The translations under genes were made by a program, and so were the position numbers. This document shows positions 1-9,210 of a stretch of DNA of 64,000 bases, piece by piece (within the stretch, counting starts at the first letter, position 1; every line of letters starts with the position of its first letter). Source of the DNA: Sorangium aterium (GTDB lineage Bacteria > Myxococcota_A > Polyangia > Polyangiales > Polyangiaceae); the NCBI RefSeq assembly GCF_028368935.1, contig NZ_JAQNDK010000002.1, positions 2,418,001 through 2,482,000 on the forward strand. Reading direction: 5' to 3'. Under the pieces are notes generated by a model. The model did no database searches. It had not been told where the DNA came from and saw only the letters and a list, made by a program, of their open reading frames with translations.

Positions 1-81
1 ATGGGCTTCACCTGGGCGACCGAGCCCGCCCGGGCGGAGGAGGCGCGCGGCGGCGAGCTGCGCGCGCCGCAATCCTCCTGA
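1..81 (+). CDS. possible 3' end of a gene cut by the window edge
   Basis: Frame 1 is open from the first base to a TGA at 79-81. It encodes about 26 residues rich in Ala, Glu and Arg, with no recognisable domain. It could be the tail of an upstream gene or chance. Nothing convincing follows between 82 and the end of the next gene at 218. Confidence 0.2.
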   Translation: MGFTWATEPARAEEARGGELRAPQSS

Positions 82-217
82 GACGACGGCCGGCGCCGCC
101 AGAGCCCGATCCAGCACGACGGCCCCGCGGTGAGCTCGATGAGCTCGTCGTTCAGCCGGCAGTTCGGGGCGGCTCATGGTGTTGTCGCGGGAGGCGGCGT
201 GCGCCGGGTTGCCTGCG

Positions 218-1264
218 TCAGGGCGTCAGGGCGAAGCAGTAGATGCCGCCGTAGCCGCCGCCGCCGCCGACGGTGTTCGAGCCCTGCTGGGGGCCTCCTA
301 TGTCCACGATGGTGACCCCCGGCGCGCACCCCGGTGCATTGTGAGACGTTATCCAGTGGGACCCGCTCCCGCCCCCGCCCGGGCCGCCGCCGCCGCCCCG
401 CGGCCACGAGTGTCCAAGCTGCGGTCCACCCTCGGCCCTGTCTCCCGTCTTCGCCGTCCAGTCCTTGCACGTCGCCGTGGCGCCCTGGAGCTGCCCCTGG
501 GCGTTGGAGCCCGTCAGGGTGTCGTGGTTGTCGACCGCGGGTTGGTTCGGATCGGGCTGGTGGTTGGGGACGCCGTCCTCGTTCGGCAGATCGTTCATGA
601 TCGCCGCGTCGGCCCCGCTGGGACGCGTGTTGAGCAGCTCCTCCTTTTCGTTCGCGACCAGCCGGCCCAGCCGGTCGTACCAGGGCCCCTCGCCGATCCG
701 GTCGATTGCGTTGACCTGATTCCCGTCCTCGCCTGCCGTGGCGCTCAGGAACGCGCGCCACGTCTTGCCCCCTGCGCCCGGGAGGCTCTTCTCGGCGATC
801 GTCGCGCAGATCTTGTCCGCGCCGCGGAGACCGGCGCCCGGCCCCGTCTCCCCGAAGCGGAGGTCGCCCCCGAAGCCATCCTGGGAGCCCGACAGCTCCC
901 GCATGGCGGCGAGGCTGGTCACGAAGAAGCTGAATCTCTCGGTCGTCCCGCCGCTCGCGGTGGATGAGGTGGTATCGCCGCTCGAGGTGGACGAGGTGGT
1001 ATCGCCGCTCGCGGTGGATGAGGTGGTGTCGCCGCTCGAGGTGGACGAGGTGGTGTCGCCGCCGGAGGTGGATGAGGTGGTGCCGCCGCCGGAGGTGGAC
1101 GAGGTGGTGCCGCCGCCGGAGGTGGATGAGGTGGTGCCGCCGCCGGAGGTGGTCGAGCCGTCGCTCGAGGTGTCCGCATCCGAGCCTGAACCGGAGCAGC
1201 CGACCACGTGCGAGAAGAGCGCGAGGGTCAGAGGCAGCAGCAAGTGGCGATAAGTGCGTGTCAT
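218..1264 (-). CDS. lipoprotein with Thr/Ser/Gly repeat linker and endostatin/C-type-lectin-like domain
   Basis: This is a 348-residue secreted lipoprotein. The N-terminus has a signal peptide ending in a lipobox (HVVGC, Cys 23). Residues about 30-110 form a low-complexity linker of repeated TTSSTSGGG/TTSSTASGD units. The C-terminal 230 residues resemble the endostatin/C-type-lectin-like fold (DUF1554-like) found in secreted myxobacterial proteins: GLRGADKICATIA and TWRAFLSATAG motifs, a Gly-rich loop and a final IYCFALTP strand with paired Cys. The linker probably holds the domain away from the outer membrane. A ligand cannot be inferred. The family assignment is by motif only, and the substrate is unknown. 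Confidence 0.72.
   Translation of the reverse strand: MTRTYRHLLLPLTLALFSHVVGCSGSGSDADTSSDGSTTSGGGTTSSTSGGGTTSSTSGGGTTSSTSGGDTTSSTSSGDTTSSTASGDTTSSTSSGDTTSSTASGGTTERFSFFVTSLAAMRELSGSQDGFGGDLRFGETGPGAGLRGADKICATIAEKSLPGAGGKTWRAFLSATAGEDGNQVNAIDRIGEGPWYDRLGRLVANEKEELLNTRPSGADAAIMNDLPNEDGVPNHQPDPNQPAVDNHDTLTGSNAQGQLQGATATCKDWTAKTGDRAEGGPQLGHSWPRGGGGGPGGGGSGSHWITSHNAPGCAPGVTIVDIGGPQQGSNTVGGGGGYGGIYCFALTP
950..1150 (-). repeat. 27-bp in-frame tandem repeat encoding Ser/Thr/Gly linker
   Basis: About seven imperfect 27-bp units (GTGGATGAGGTGGTATCGCC-type core on the plus strand) sit inside the lectin-like lipoprotein gene. Each unit encodes nine residues of the TTSSTSGGG type. Units vary at Gly/Ser, Gly/Asp and Ser/Ala positions. 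The unit length keeps the frame, so copy-number change would only alter spacer length. Confidence 0.8.
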
Positions 1265-1925
1265 GGTCTCCGTTTCCTTTCTCGTGTTAAGCAGGAGGGC
1301 AGCCGCGCCGCGGGGCGGCGAGGCTCACTGGCATGGGAGGGCGCGCGGCAGGTCCTGCCCTCGGGGCGCTGCGAGCTGTCGCAGGAGGTGAGCCCCGCGA
1401 TCACCACCGGTCGTTCGAGCGGGGCCGAGATGACCCGATCGACCCGGCCGTGCGCGATCGCCATGGAGCCCACCGCCTTGCGCCCTCCGAGCCCGACGTG
1501 TCGTTGCTGCCAGCCGCACCCCCGAGGTCGAGCAGGCGAGAGACATGGGGATCACGGTCCAGCCGAGGGCGCCGGTGCCCCATCCGCCTGGCGGTGGGAA
1601 TTTCTCAATTCGGCAAACTTTTTGCAACACCCAGATGACTATGTGTCAGCGCCGCGGGATGGGAGGTCAATCTTTTTCGCGGGCTCTTGGATGGGATGTT
1701 CCGCCCAGAAGGTCGCGCTCTGTTGCGCGTGACGCCTTCTCCGCCACGAGCTCGCTCGCCGTCGGTCGGGCAGCATGGAGCTCCGAACGGACCCCGCGCG
1801 CGGCGCGTGCTCCCGCCCTCCAGAGCCGCTTTCCGTCATGCAACGCGGTCGTCCCGATTCGCGCCATCTGGTAAATTTGGAGTCGAGATCGATTCTTGGC
1901 CCCCTTTTGAACTTACGGAGGTTCC
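1265..1925. other. 661-bp divergent intergenic region
   Basis: This lies between the starts of two divergent secreted-protein genes and should hold both promoters. An AT-richer patch lies near 1600-1650 and another just upstream of 1926. A GGAGG ribosome-binding site at about 1917-1921 serves the downstream ATG. Open frames here have no recognisable content, and I see no RNA gene or palindrome worth calling. Confidence 0.5.
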
Positions 1926-3245
1926 ATGTCTTTGGGTTCCCGCGCATTCCCGCCCACGCTTGCCGCCCTCGGTGTCGCCGCCCTCGTCTCGCTGCCCGGC
2001 CAGGCGCGCGCCGACGATTCTTTTGCCATGTCGATCGGGGTCTCCGTGTCGGTCTCCTTCGGCCAGAAGCTCGCCTTCGGTCTTGGCGGCGACCTCCGCG
2101 CGACGTTCCTGATGGAGGGCAGCATGGCCGGAGTGTTCGATTCGGGTCGCATGGGATTCGGTCCGTTCGTGCAGGCGACATGGCTCGACTTCTCTGCCGG
2201 CCGCTTCGCGATAGGCAGCCATGGCGGCGGCGATACCTCGGGCAACTCCGACCAGGCCGTCGCCTGCAGCATCGACGGTGAGCTCGGCTGGACGTACCGC
2301 ACCCGCATCAGCGACGAGTTCCCGGCGCAGCACGGCCTCCACATCGGCGCGATGGCCAGCCTGTTCGAGCCTGTGGTCGTCGATTTTTCGGCGCGCGCGG
2401 TCATTCCGCTGTCGGGCGAGCTGTTCGTCCCCGAGGGGATGTTTGGCATGGGTGTCCGCGCCAATCGGCCTTTCGGAGAGCGGTCCCATGTCATCGACGG
2501 CCGGCCGCTGCGCACGGCGGATGGGGTCGTGCTCCCGCCGGTGCTCGGGCTGGGCCCCGCTGCATCGCGCCCCGCGCGGCTCGATCGCGCGACCCGGGCG
2601 GCGCTCGCGGGGGCGTGGCTGGACAGCGCGCGGGCCGAGTGCGGCTCCATCCCGGCGTTCCTCGCCCTCGCGCGGGACCTCATGGCGGTGGGCGCGCCCG
2701 CGTCGCTCGTGTCGCGGGCGCTCGGCGCGCTCGGCGATGAGGTCCGCCACACGGCGCGGTGCAGCGCGATCGCGAGCGCGCTCGCGGGGTGGCGCCTCAG
2801 GCCAGCGCTGCTCCCGCCTCCGGCGGCGCGCGACGCCGACCGCCAGGCGGCGCTCGTGCGGATGGCGCTCGAGGCGTGGCACGACGGCTGTCTTGGCGAG
2901 GGCACGGCGGCGGCCCGGGCGCGCCGGTCGCTCGCGGGGGCGAAGGACGCAGGCGTGCGCGCGGCGCTCGGCGAGATCGCGCGCGACGAGGCGCTGCACG
3001 CCGAGCTCGGGTGGCGCGTGCTCGCCTACTGCCTGGCCGAGGGCGGGCGCGAGGTGCGCGAGGCGGTCGGCGACGCGATGACGGGGCCGGCGCCGGCCCC
3101 GCCGGCGGACGACGCCGAGGTCGAGGGCGAGCGGAAGGAGGTGCAGGCCTTCGGCCGGCTCCCGCGCGCGGAGGCCGACGCCGCCTGGGACGAGACGTGG
3201 GCGGCGGCGCGGCGCGACGGGGAACGGATGCTCGTCGCCGCGTGA
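1926..3245 (+). CDS. exported protein fusing a barrel-like N-terminal region to a ferritin-like diiron domain
   Basis: This 439-residue protein has a signal peptide (1-29, cleavage after GQARA). Residues 30-180 alternate hydrophobic and Gly residues as in outer-membrane barrels or lipocalin-like sheets (SIGVSVSVSFGQ, FGPFVQATW, ELGWTY). Residues 215-370 are a ferritin-like four-helix domain with the classical diiron ligand set: E238, E272xxH275, E325 and E355xxH358. This domain is common in secreted myxobacterial proteins of unknown role, where an iron or oxygen function is assumed but unproven. The start is chosen at the ATG behind GGAGG. The tail is Ala/Glu-rich. The two halves in one exported chain are the unusual feature. 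Confidence 0.75.
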   Translation: MSLGSRAFPPTLAALGVAALVSLPGQARADDSFAMSIGVSVSVSFGQKLAFGLGGDLRATFLMEGSMAGVFDSGRMGFGPFVQATWLDFSAGRFAIGSHGGGDTSGNSDQAVACSIDGELGWTYRTRISDEFPAQHGLHIGAMASLFEPVVVDFSARAVIPLSGELFVPEGMFGMGVRANRPFGERSHVIDGRPLRTADGVVLPPVLGLGPAASRPARLDRATRAALAGAWLDSARAECGSIPAFLALARDLMAVGAPASLVSRALGALGDEVRHTARCSAIASALAGWRLRPALLPPPAARDADRQAALVRMALEAWHDGCLGEGTAAARARRSLAGAKDAGVRAALGEIARDEALHAELGWRVLAYCLAEGGREVREAVGDAMTGPAPAPPADDAEVEGERKEVQAFGRLPRAEADAAWDETWAAARRDGERMLVAA

Positions 3246-3350
3246 GCGGCCGCGGCGAGCGCGCCTGACGGCGAGCGCGCCTGAGGGAGAACCGCATCGG
3301 GCGGAATTTTCCGCTTGCGCTGCTTGTGCACGCTTTCGTCTACTGGGACG

Positions 3351-4542
3351 ATGCGCACGTGGACTCATCGCTCTTCAGTGCTGGTGATAACGATCCTTGC
3401 GACCTTGCCGGGATGTGGAGATGACGTAGAGCCGTTCGAGGGCGTGGTACTCGGCCTGACCGATCGGTACGTCACCGAGGGCGGCGAGATCACCGTGAGC
3501 CGGGACATGTCGGAGTACGAGTCCGTCGAGGCCCAGGTGGTCGCCGCGGACGGCGCGGCGCAGGTCTTCCCGGGCGCGCTGTCGGCCGACGGCTCGCGCT
3601 GGGAGATCCCGGCGGTGCCCGAGGGCGAGTACTGGATCGTGACGACCACCGCGCCGGACGAGCGCGCGACGAACGCGCCGAAGAGCCGCGCGATGCTGCA
3701 GGCGACGGCGCGCGGCCGACCTCCGGATATCGCGGTTCATCGCGCAGGTGACGGCGAACGCGCCGGTCGCCCTCTCGAGCACGGTCACCTCGATGGTGAT
3801 GTACCAGGAGCCCGGCACCGGCGTGCCCCTCTATGGAAGCACCCCCACGTTGCTCCAGGCGCAGGTCACGAGCGGCCAGGAGCCGGTCGACCCGACCTGC
3901 TTCTCGACGGACGACACGTGCGAGGCTGAGCTTTGCCCGGATGGGTGCAACGATGCGTTGACGACGTTCCACCCCGGCGACCACGCGGCGACGTACCGGT
4001 ATGGCAACCCGTACGCCGAGAGAGGCATGGAGCTGCTCGACGTGAGGGTGACGTTCCGCACGCGGGTGATGCATCCCGTCGATGAGGTCCAGGAGAGCCT
4101 GCGCGGCTTCATTGCGGTCGTCACGAGCGCCGAGGACGCGAACGGCGCGGCGGTGGAGGCGCTGCTCGGCTTGCCGCGGGACCCGCGGATCGACGGCGTG
4201 AGCCTGCCGGTGGACAAGGTGACCGAGGGCGCCGGCGCGACACCGACCATCACCTTCGAGCCGCCGGACCTGGGCGAGCCGGACGGGTATCGCGTCGTCG
4301 TCTTCCTGTATGATGACATCAAGGACGCGGACGGTGCGGTGTTGAGCCAGCGCACGAGCGTGCTCAGCGTCGATACCACGGCGACCACGGTCAAGGTGCC
4401 GGAGGGCGTGCTCGAGAGCGGGCGGTACTACAGCGTGCAGATCACCGCGTACCTGGGCGAGCACACGCGACAGGCGCCCTTCAAGTACCGAGGAGCGACG
4501 CTGGCCCAGGCTCAGACGTACACGGGCATGTTCACGCCCTGA
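3351..4542 (+). pseudogene. lipoprotein gene interrupted by one frameshift near 3700-3715
   Basis: The first part reads from the ATG at 3351 (MRTWTHRSSVLVITI...LPGCGDDVEPF: signal peptide and lipobox Cys) to about residue 118. The reading then continues only in the next frame (DLRISRFIAQVTANAPVALSS...), to a stop at 4542. Both halves look coding and together give a protein of about 395 residues: an Ig-like beta-rich N-terminal part, a Cys cluster (TCFSTDDTCEAELCPDGC), then a beta-sandwich-like tail. No known family is recognised. One extra base (or two missing) around 3700-3715 explains the break. It may be a sequencing error or a true inactivating mutation, and the sequence alone cannot tell. 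Confidence 0.6.
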
Positions 4543-4714
4543 GGGCGCGCGCTCGCTGGCGCGCACCAGGCCCAGGCACCGGCGGTCGGGCCCGGGTTGG
4601 AGCCACTCCTTCCCGACGCCCTGCGGGCTGGCGCAGCAGCCAGCCAGCCCTTGCGGGCACGGCCACGCCGAGAAGGGCGCAGATCGTCCCCTGGGGGCGA
4701 AACTTGCATCCCGC

Positions 4715-5269
4715 ATGGCCTCGATGGATCGGAATCGACGTCACGCGAACGCGAGCGAGCTGAACAACCTGGTTCGGCGCAATATAGAGACCCTGCTCGC
4801 CGTACGAGAGAAGATGGAACGTGGAAAGACCCATCGAGAGATGGTGGCAGACGCGATCACCCGCTTCGCGGGGAGCATGCCTTTCGTCTATATCCACGCT
4901 CTCCTGTTCGGGGGCTGGATCCTGTTGAACCTGGGCATCGTCCCCTGGATCCAGCCCTTCGACCCATTCCCGTTCGTGATGCTGGCGATGATCGCATCGG
5001 TCGAGGCGATCTTCCTGTCGACCTTCGTGCTCATCAGCCAGAACCGGATGCAGGCGCTCGCGGACAAACGGGCTGATCTGGACCTCCAGATCAACCTCCT
5101 CGCCGAGCACGAGGTCACGCGCTTGATCGGCCTCGTGGACGACATCGCTCGTCATCTCGGTGTCACCAGCGGACAGGACGCAAACCTGGACGAATTGAAG
5201 AGGGATGTCCGGCCCGAAGAGGTCATCGAGGAGATCGAGCGGGCGGCGCGCGACAGGCCCGGCACGTGA
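4715..5269 (+). CDS. DUF1003 family inner-membrane protein
   Basis: This 184-residue protein has the DUF1003 layout: a charged N-terminal helix (about 1-55), two transmembrane segments (about 57-78, FVYIHALLFGGWILLNLGIV, and 88-108), then the family signature SVEAIFLSTFVLISQNRM at the end of the second segment. A charged amphipathic helix and an acidic tail follow. DUF1003 proteins are widespread and of unknown function. There is no strong Shine-Dalgarno sequence, and ATG 4724 (MDRNRR) is a possible alternative start. Confidence 0.85.
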   Translation: MASMDRNRRHANASELNNLVRRNIETLLAVREKMERGKTHREMVADAITRFAGSMPFVYIHALLFGGWILLNLGIVPWIQPFDPFPFVMLAMIASVEAIFLSTFVLISQNRMQALADKRADLDLQINLLAEHEVTRLIGLVDDIARHLGVTSGQDANLDELKRDVRPEEVIEEIERAARDRPGT

Positions 5270-5442
5270 GGCCGCGTGAGCGCGCGAGGCCCGGATGAGC
5301 CCGGTGCGCAGCGTGGCGAGCCGAACATACCAAGTTCAGCATCACCTCGAGCGAATCCTTTTTGGGCAGCACCGGGGGAGGGAAGTCCAAATGCCTCGGA
5401 GGCGCCGAGCCCCCAGCTGCGGCGCCTGCGGCTCGGCGCAGC

Positions 5443-6609
5443 TCAGCGCTTGCCCTTGGCGCCGCCTGCCTTTGCCGCGCCGCCGCCGCTCCCATGCGCG
5501 TTCGCCTTGCCGCTGCCGCCATGGTCCTTGTCATGGATCATGACCTTGGTGCCGCCGCCGCCATGATCCTTGTCATGGATCATGACCTTGGTGCCGCCGC
5601 CGCCATGGTCCTTGTCATGGATCATGACCTTGACCTTGTCGCCGCCGCCATGGTCCTTGTCATGGATCATGACCTTGACCTTGTCGCCGCCGCGATCGTG
5701 GTCATGCACCTTCACGTGCACGTCGGCGCGCGCGCCGACGTGCACGTCGACGTCAGGCCCATCTGTGAAGCTCTTCACGAGGATGTTGACCCGCGGCGCC
5801 CGCGCGGCCGTCGCGATCACGCGCACGCCCGGCCGGTAGCCCCAGAGCGCCACGCGCGTCGTGCCGCGGAATCCGAGCGCGACCGTCAGTCGGAACGGGT
5901 TCACCACCGCCGCGAGCTTGCCCACGAAGTAGAACCCAGCAGAAGCCGGCGCGAGGACCAGCACCTCGGGTCGCTCGGCCACGAGACCCAGCTTGAGCGT
6001 TCGCCCCTCGATGGCGACCGGCTTGAGGTGAGCATCGAGCACATAGACGCGCACCTCTCCCGTGGCCTCGTTGGCGACCATCTCGAGCCGGTCGTCGCCG
6101 ACCACCTGGACGGAGCCGCCGTGGGGGCCCACCGTGACCTCGGACACCTTGCTCTCCACGCTCACCCTGGCGCTCGCCACGAGCTCCGCCGTGCCGCCCG
6201 CGGGCACGTGCAGCACGCCGCTCCACGCCTTGCCCGAGACCGTGAGCGTGTAGCTGATCTCCGTCAGGTCCGCCTCGAGCCTCGGCCCGGCCGCGACCAG
6301 GAGCCCCGTCCGCGCGTCGATCGCGAGCGGGATCGTCCGCGCCTCTCCGGACGGCAGCTTCCAGACGAGCGTGCCACCGACGTCCTCCTTGATGCGCACA
6401 CCGGAGCTGGCGGTGATCGCGGCCTTCACCTGGCCGTCCCCGTCGATGCGCCAGGCGACGTTCCCTTCGTCGTGCTCCTCGACCAGCGCCGCGGCGCCGA
6501 GCTCCTCGCTCAGGGCCATCTCCGCGCTGGCCGTCGCCGTGGCCTCGCCGCAGGCGGGCAGGTGCGCGAGTGTGAGAGCCACCAGCGCGATACGAGCCCT
6601 ACGGATCAT
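5443..6609 (-). CDS. lipoprotein with C-terminal His/Asp-rich tandem repeats
   Basis: Translation most likely starts at the ATG at 6609, because GGAGG lies five bases upstream (6615-6619). An upstream in-frame ATG at 6627 merely spans that site. The product has about 388 residues. It has a signal peptide with lipobox (LAHLPACGE), then about 250 residues of beta-rich sequence with no recognised family. The tail carries HVGARADVHVKVHDHD followed by four copies of a KVMIHDKDHGGG-type unit and ends in a basic Gly/Ala/Lys stretch. The HDKDH units look able to bind divalent metal; that is inference. The gene faces DUF1003 tail to tail. Confidence 0.7.
   Translation of the reverse strand: MIRRARIALVALTLAHLPACGEATATASAEMALSEELGAAALVEEHDEGNVAWRIDGDGQVKAAITASSGVRIKEDVGGTLVWKLPSGEARTIPLAIDARTGLLVAAGPRLEADLTEISYTLTVSGKAWSGVLHVPAGGTAELVASARVSVESKVSEVTVGPHGGSVQVVGDDRLEMVANEATGEVRVYVLDAHLKPVAIEGRTLKLGLVAERPEVLVLAPASAGFYFVGKLAAVVNPFRLTVALGFRGTTRVALWGYRPGVRVIATAARAPRVNILVKSFTDGPDVDVHVGARADVHVKVHDHDRGGDKVKVMIHDKDHGGGDKVKVMIHDKDHGGGGTKVMIHDKDHGGGGTKVMIHDKDHGGSGKANAHGSGGGAAKAGGAKGKR
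5521..5694 (-). repeat. 42/45-bp tandem repeat encoding HDKDHGG units
   Basis: Four units begin at 5521, 5563, 5605 and 5650 (spacing 42, 42, 45). The shared core contains ATGGTCCTTGTCATGGATCA on the plus strand. On the coding strand each unit gives KVMIHDKDHGG plus a Gly/Asp-Lys spacer. The two units nearest the N-terminus have an extra DKVKV segment. The near identity suggests recent duplication. Confidence 0.85.
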
Positions 6610-6879
6610 CGGTTCCTCCGTTGCCATCTGCGCCTCGCCGGCCAGCGCCGGCCCGGTCGTGGCATCCTCTCGACTTCCTGGACAGCAGTGCGCCCTCCGG
6701 GGCGCCGCGGCTCATCAATCTCGTGGTGGGGACGTGTGGGGCACCTTCGGGGTATGTCGATCAGCGTCTCAAGGAGGCGTTCCTGAGCCAGGCGCCGGGG
6801 CGGGATACGTCCGGCCGTCCGGCGGCGCTGAGGCGGCCGCGCCGCGCCATCCTGTCGATCGCTCGTCGCGAGAGCGCGC

Positions 6880-7806
6880 ATGCTACCGTCCGTTCCGATC
6901 ATGGAAGGTTCGATCCTTCGGCACATCGTCGCGAGCGATGGGACGCGCATCGCGTGGCACACGCACCAGCGCCCAGGCGAGGTGCAGCTGCGAGATCGAG
7001 CGCCCGTCGTCCTCACGAACGGCCTCAGCACGACGGAGAACTTCTGGAAGCACCTCGTCAGCGCGCTCGCAACGACGACCCACCTGGTCCACTGGAGCTA
7101 CCGGGGTCACGGGCAGAGCGAGACGGCGCGCTCGGGCGATTACGCCATTCCGACCCACGCAGACGACCTTCTCCGGGTGACGGAGGCGGTCCGTGCTCGT
7201 AGCGCGTTCGCCGGCGCGCCGGTGCACATCGGCTTTTCCATGGGCGTCACGGTGCTGCTCGAGCTCTATCGCCGCCGCCCCGATCTCGTGCGCGCGATGG
7301 TGCTCATCGCCGGCGGCGCCGATCACCCCTACGCATCGAGCGCCGCCTTCCGGATCCCCGGCGCGCGCGCGGCCCTCCGTGTGGCGCTGCGGACGGCGGC
7401 CCCCATCGTTCCTCGCATGGCGCCGGTCGTGCGCCGCGTTACGGCGTCCAGCGCCCTCTTCCCCCTGGGCCAGGCCGCGGGCGTCTTCGGGCCCGAGGCG
7501 CCTCGGGAGGAGCTGGAGCATTTCCTCCGCGCCGTCGGGACCATGGACCTTCGCGCTTACTGGGAGTCTCTGCGGTCGTTGATGGCGGCACGCGCTTCGG
7601 ACGTCCTCCCCCAGGTGCGGGTGCCGGTCCTGGTGATCGCGCCCGAGCGCGACGTGATGGCCCTGCGGGCCGATCTCGACATGCTGCGACGCCTCATCCA
7701 GGGTGCCGAGTGGATGATCGTGCCCCGCACAGGCCACGCGATGCTCCTCGAGGCAGGGGGCGTGGTATCGGCCCGCGTACAGGAGTTCTTGCTCGACCTG
7801 CAGTAG
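6880..7806 (+). CDS. alpha/beta hydrolase
   Basis: This 308-residue single-domain alpha/beta hydrolase has the full catalytic triad in order: nucleophile Ser120 in GFSMG, Asp258 in APERDVM, and His286 in PRTGHAM. The strand carrying LTNGLS (residues 45-50) and the HWSYRGHGQS turn (71-80) fit the family, the latter being the usual region after the oxyanion strand. There is no signal peptide, so it is cytoplasmic. The substrate is unknown; esterases, lactonases and dehalogenase-like enzymes share this pattern. ATG 6901 (MEGSIL) is an equally reasonable start. Confidence 0.82.
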   Translation: MLPSVPIMEGSILRHIVASDGTRIAWHTHQRPGEVQLRDRAPVVLTNGLSTTENFWKHLVSALATTTHLVHWSYRGHGQSETARSGDYAIPTHADDLLRVTEAVRARSAFAGAPVHIGFSMGVTVLLELYRRRPDLVRAMVLIAGGADHPYASSAAFRIPGARAALRVALRTAAPIVPRMAPVVRRVTASSALFPLGQAAGVFGPEAPREELEHFLRAVGTMDLRAYWESLRSLMAARASDVLPQVRVPVLVIAPERDVMALRADLDMLRRLIQGAEWMIVPRTGHAMLLEAGGVVSARVQEFLLDLQ

Positions 7807-7861
7807 CGCGCGCCGCCCGCGAGCAGATCGAGAAGCGAGGCGTCCGGATGAGGGCGGGCGA

Positions 7862-8200
7862 CTACACCGACCCGAGGTCGCTGGGAGAGGCGTTCGCCGG
7901 CGGAGACAAGCTGCCGGTGGCGCCCGGGATCGTGAAATAAAACGTGCTGCCCTCGCCGAGCCTGCTCTCCACCCAGATCCTGCCGGCGTGAGCCTCAACG
8001 ATGCTCCTGCAGATGTAGAGGCCGAGGACCAGGCCTCTCCTGTCCTTCCCACCGGCCTGCCAGAATCGCTCGAAGACGAGCTCCAGGAGGTCGTCGGGTA
8101 TTCCAGGGCCGGTGTCGTTCACCGACAAGCGAAGCTCGCCCCCAGCGCGCTCGCCGCGAACGCGGATCCTCCCGTGGCGTCGCGGCGGCCCTTGTTCCGC
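7862..8200 (-). pseudogene. 3' remnant of a histidine kinase (HATPase domain only)
   Basis: About 110 residues match the end of a sensor-kinase ATPase domain: RIRVRGERAGGELRLSVNDT, the G1 box DTGPGIP, F box FERFWQ, a G2-like box GLVLGLYICR and the terminal strand STFYFTIP. The reading breaks near 8175-8190, where a residual N-box-like stretch (ARNKGRRDAT) lies in another frame. No HisKA domain or sensor is found upstream. The G2 box has Val where Gly is usual. This is a decayed 5'-truncated gene. Confidence 0.65.
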
Positions 8201-8300
8201 GCGATGCCGGGCCGGGTGAGATGGACCGGCCGAAGCTGGGCGACCGAGGAGGCACGCGCCTGGTCTCGCGATGGAGCGTCGAGATCCTCAAGGCCTCCGG

Positions 8301-8914
8301 TCAGCGTGGTCGATCCGGCCGACCGGTCAGACGCTGCCGCTCACTTCGCGGTGCGGTGTTCCCGTCGAGCGATGACTCGATCGTGTACAGCGCTCCCTGA
8401 TAAAAGATGCTCCCGTCCTCGCTCAACTTTCCACCGCGCAGCACGTTGGCCGCGCTCTCGTACAGCAGAACGGGCGTCAGGCCCGCGGTAAGCGCGCTGG
8501 TGAGCATCCAGGTGCCCTCCGCACCCTGAACGCCGCGAACGCCTCTTCGAAATCGGCCTCGACCTCCGCGACCACCCAGGCCTCCTCCTGCGCAGAGAGC
8601 GGCGACGCCTCCCCGTCGAAGCGGAGCGCGAGCAGCGAGCTCAGGAGGAAGCCAGGCCACGATCGCACGGAGTCACCGGCGCCGCGGTGATGGTCTTGGG
8701 CCTGGATCAGCACGGCGAGCCCATCGCAGAGGGAGGCGAGGCGCCACCGCGCTCTGGACGAGAGGCCAGCAAAGGGGCCGCCGAGAGAGCGCGCCAGCGC
8801 GCGTAGATCGGTCGGCAGCCGCTCCGCGCGCGGCGGCGAGCCCAGAGCGAGGTCTGCGCCCGCGAGCGTGGGGCCTGGGGCGGGCATGGTACTTGGCGTA
8901 GACGCGTGGATCAT
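8301..8914 (-). pseudogene. hypothetical gene with a frameshift near 8520-8540
   Basis: The start is at ATG 8914 (MIHASTPSTMPAPGP), preceded by GGGAGA at good spacing. The first ~130 residues are helical and Arg/Leu/Ala-rich and include the acidic stretch EEAWVVAEVEADFEEAFAAFR. Coding character then passes to the next frame, AEGTWMLTSALTAGLTPVLLYESAANVLRGG..., to a stop at 8301. The two parts fit one protein of about 200 residues with a single frameshift. I recognise no family. It may be a sequencing error or a real lesion. Confidence 0.5.
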
Positions 8915-9210
8915 ATCGGCATTCTCCCGGGCGCGGGACGCACGCCGCGCGCGTGCCTCCCAGGTTCCGCAGGAGTCGCCTCGATCGTCGCTTGACGGCC
9001 TTGCTCGCCGCTCGTGGCCGACGGGGCCAGGCGGCATCTCCCACAGCTTCGCCGTGAATGTAAAGCGTAGCAGAACGAAGGCGGCAGCGCCCCATAAGTC
9101 GATGAAGCGCTTGCTGATTTTGCGGATGCTTGCGGATGCGAGGCTTTCCTACGAGCTTCTCACGAATCGCCCGACGGGCGCCGAGAGAGCTCTGCTCCGA
9201 AGCGGGCTGC

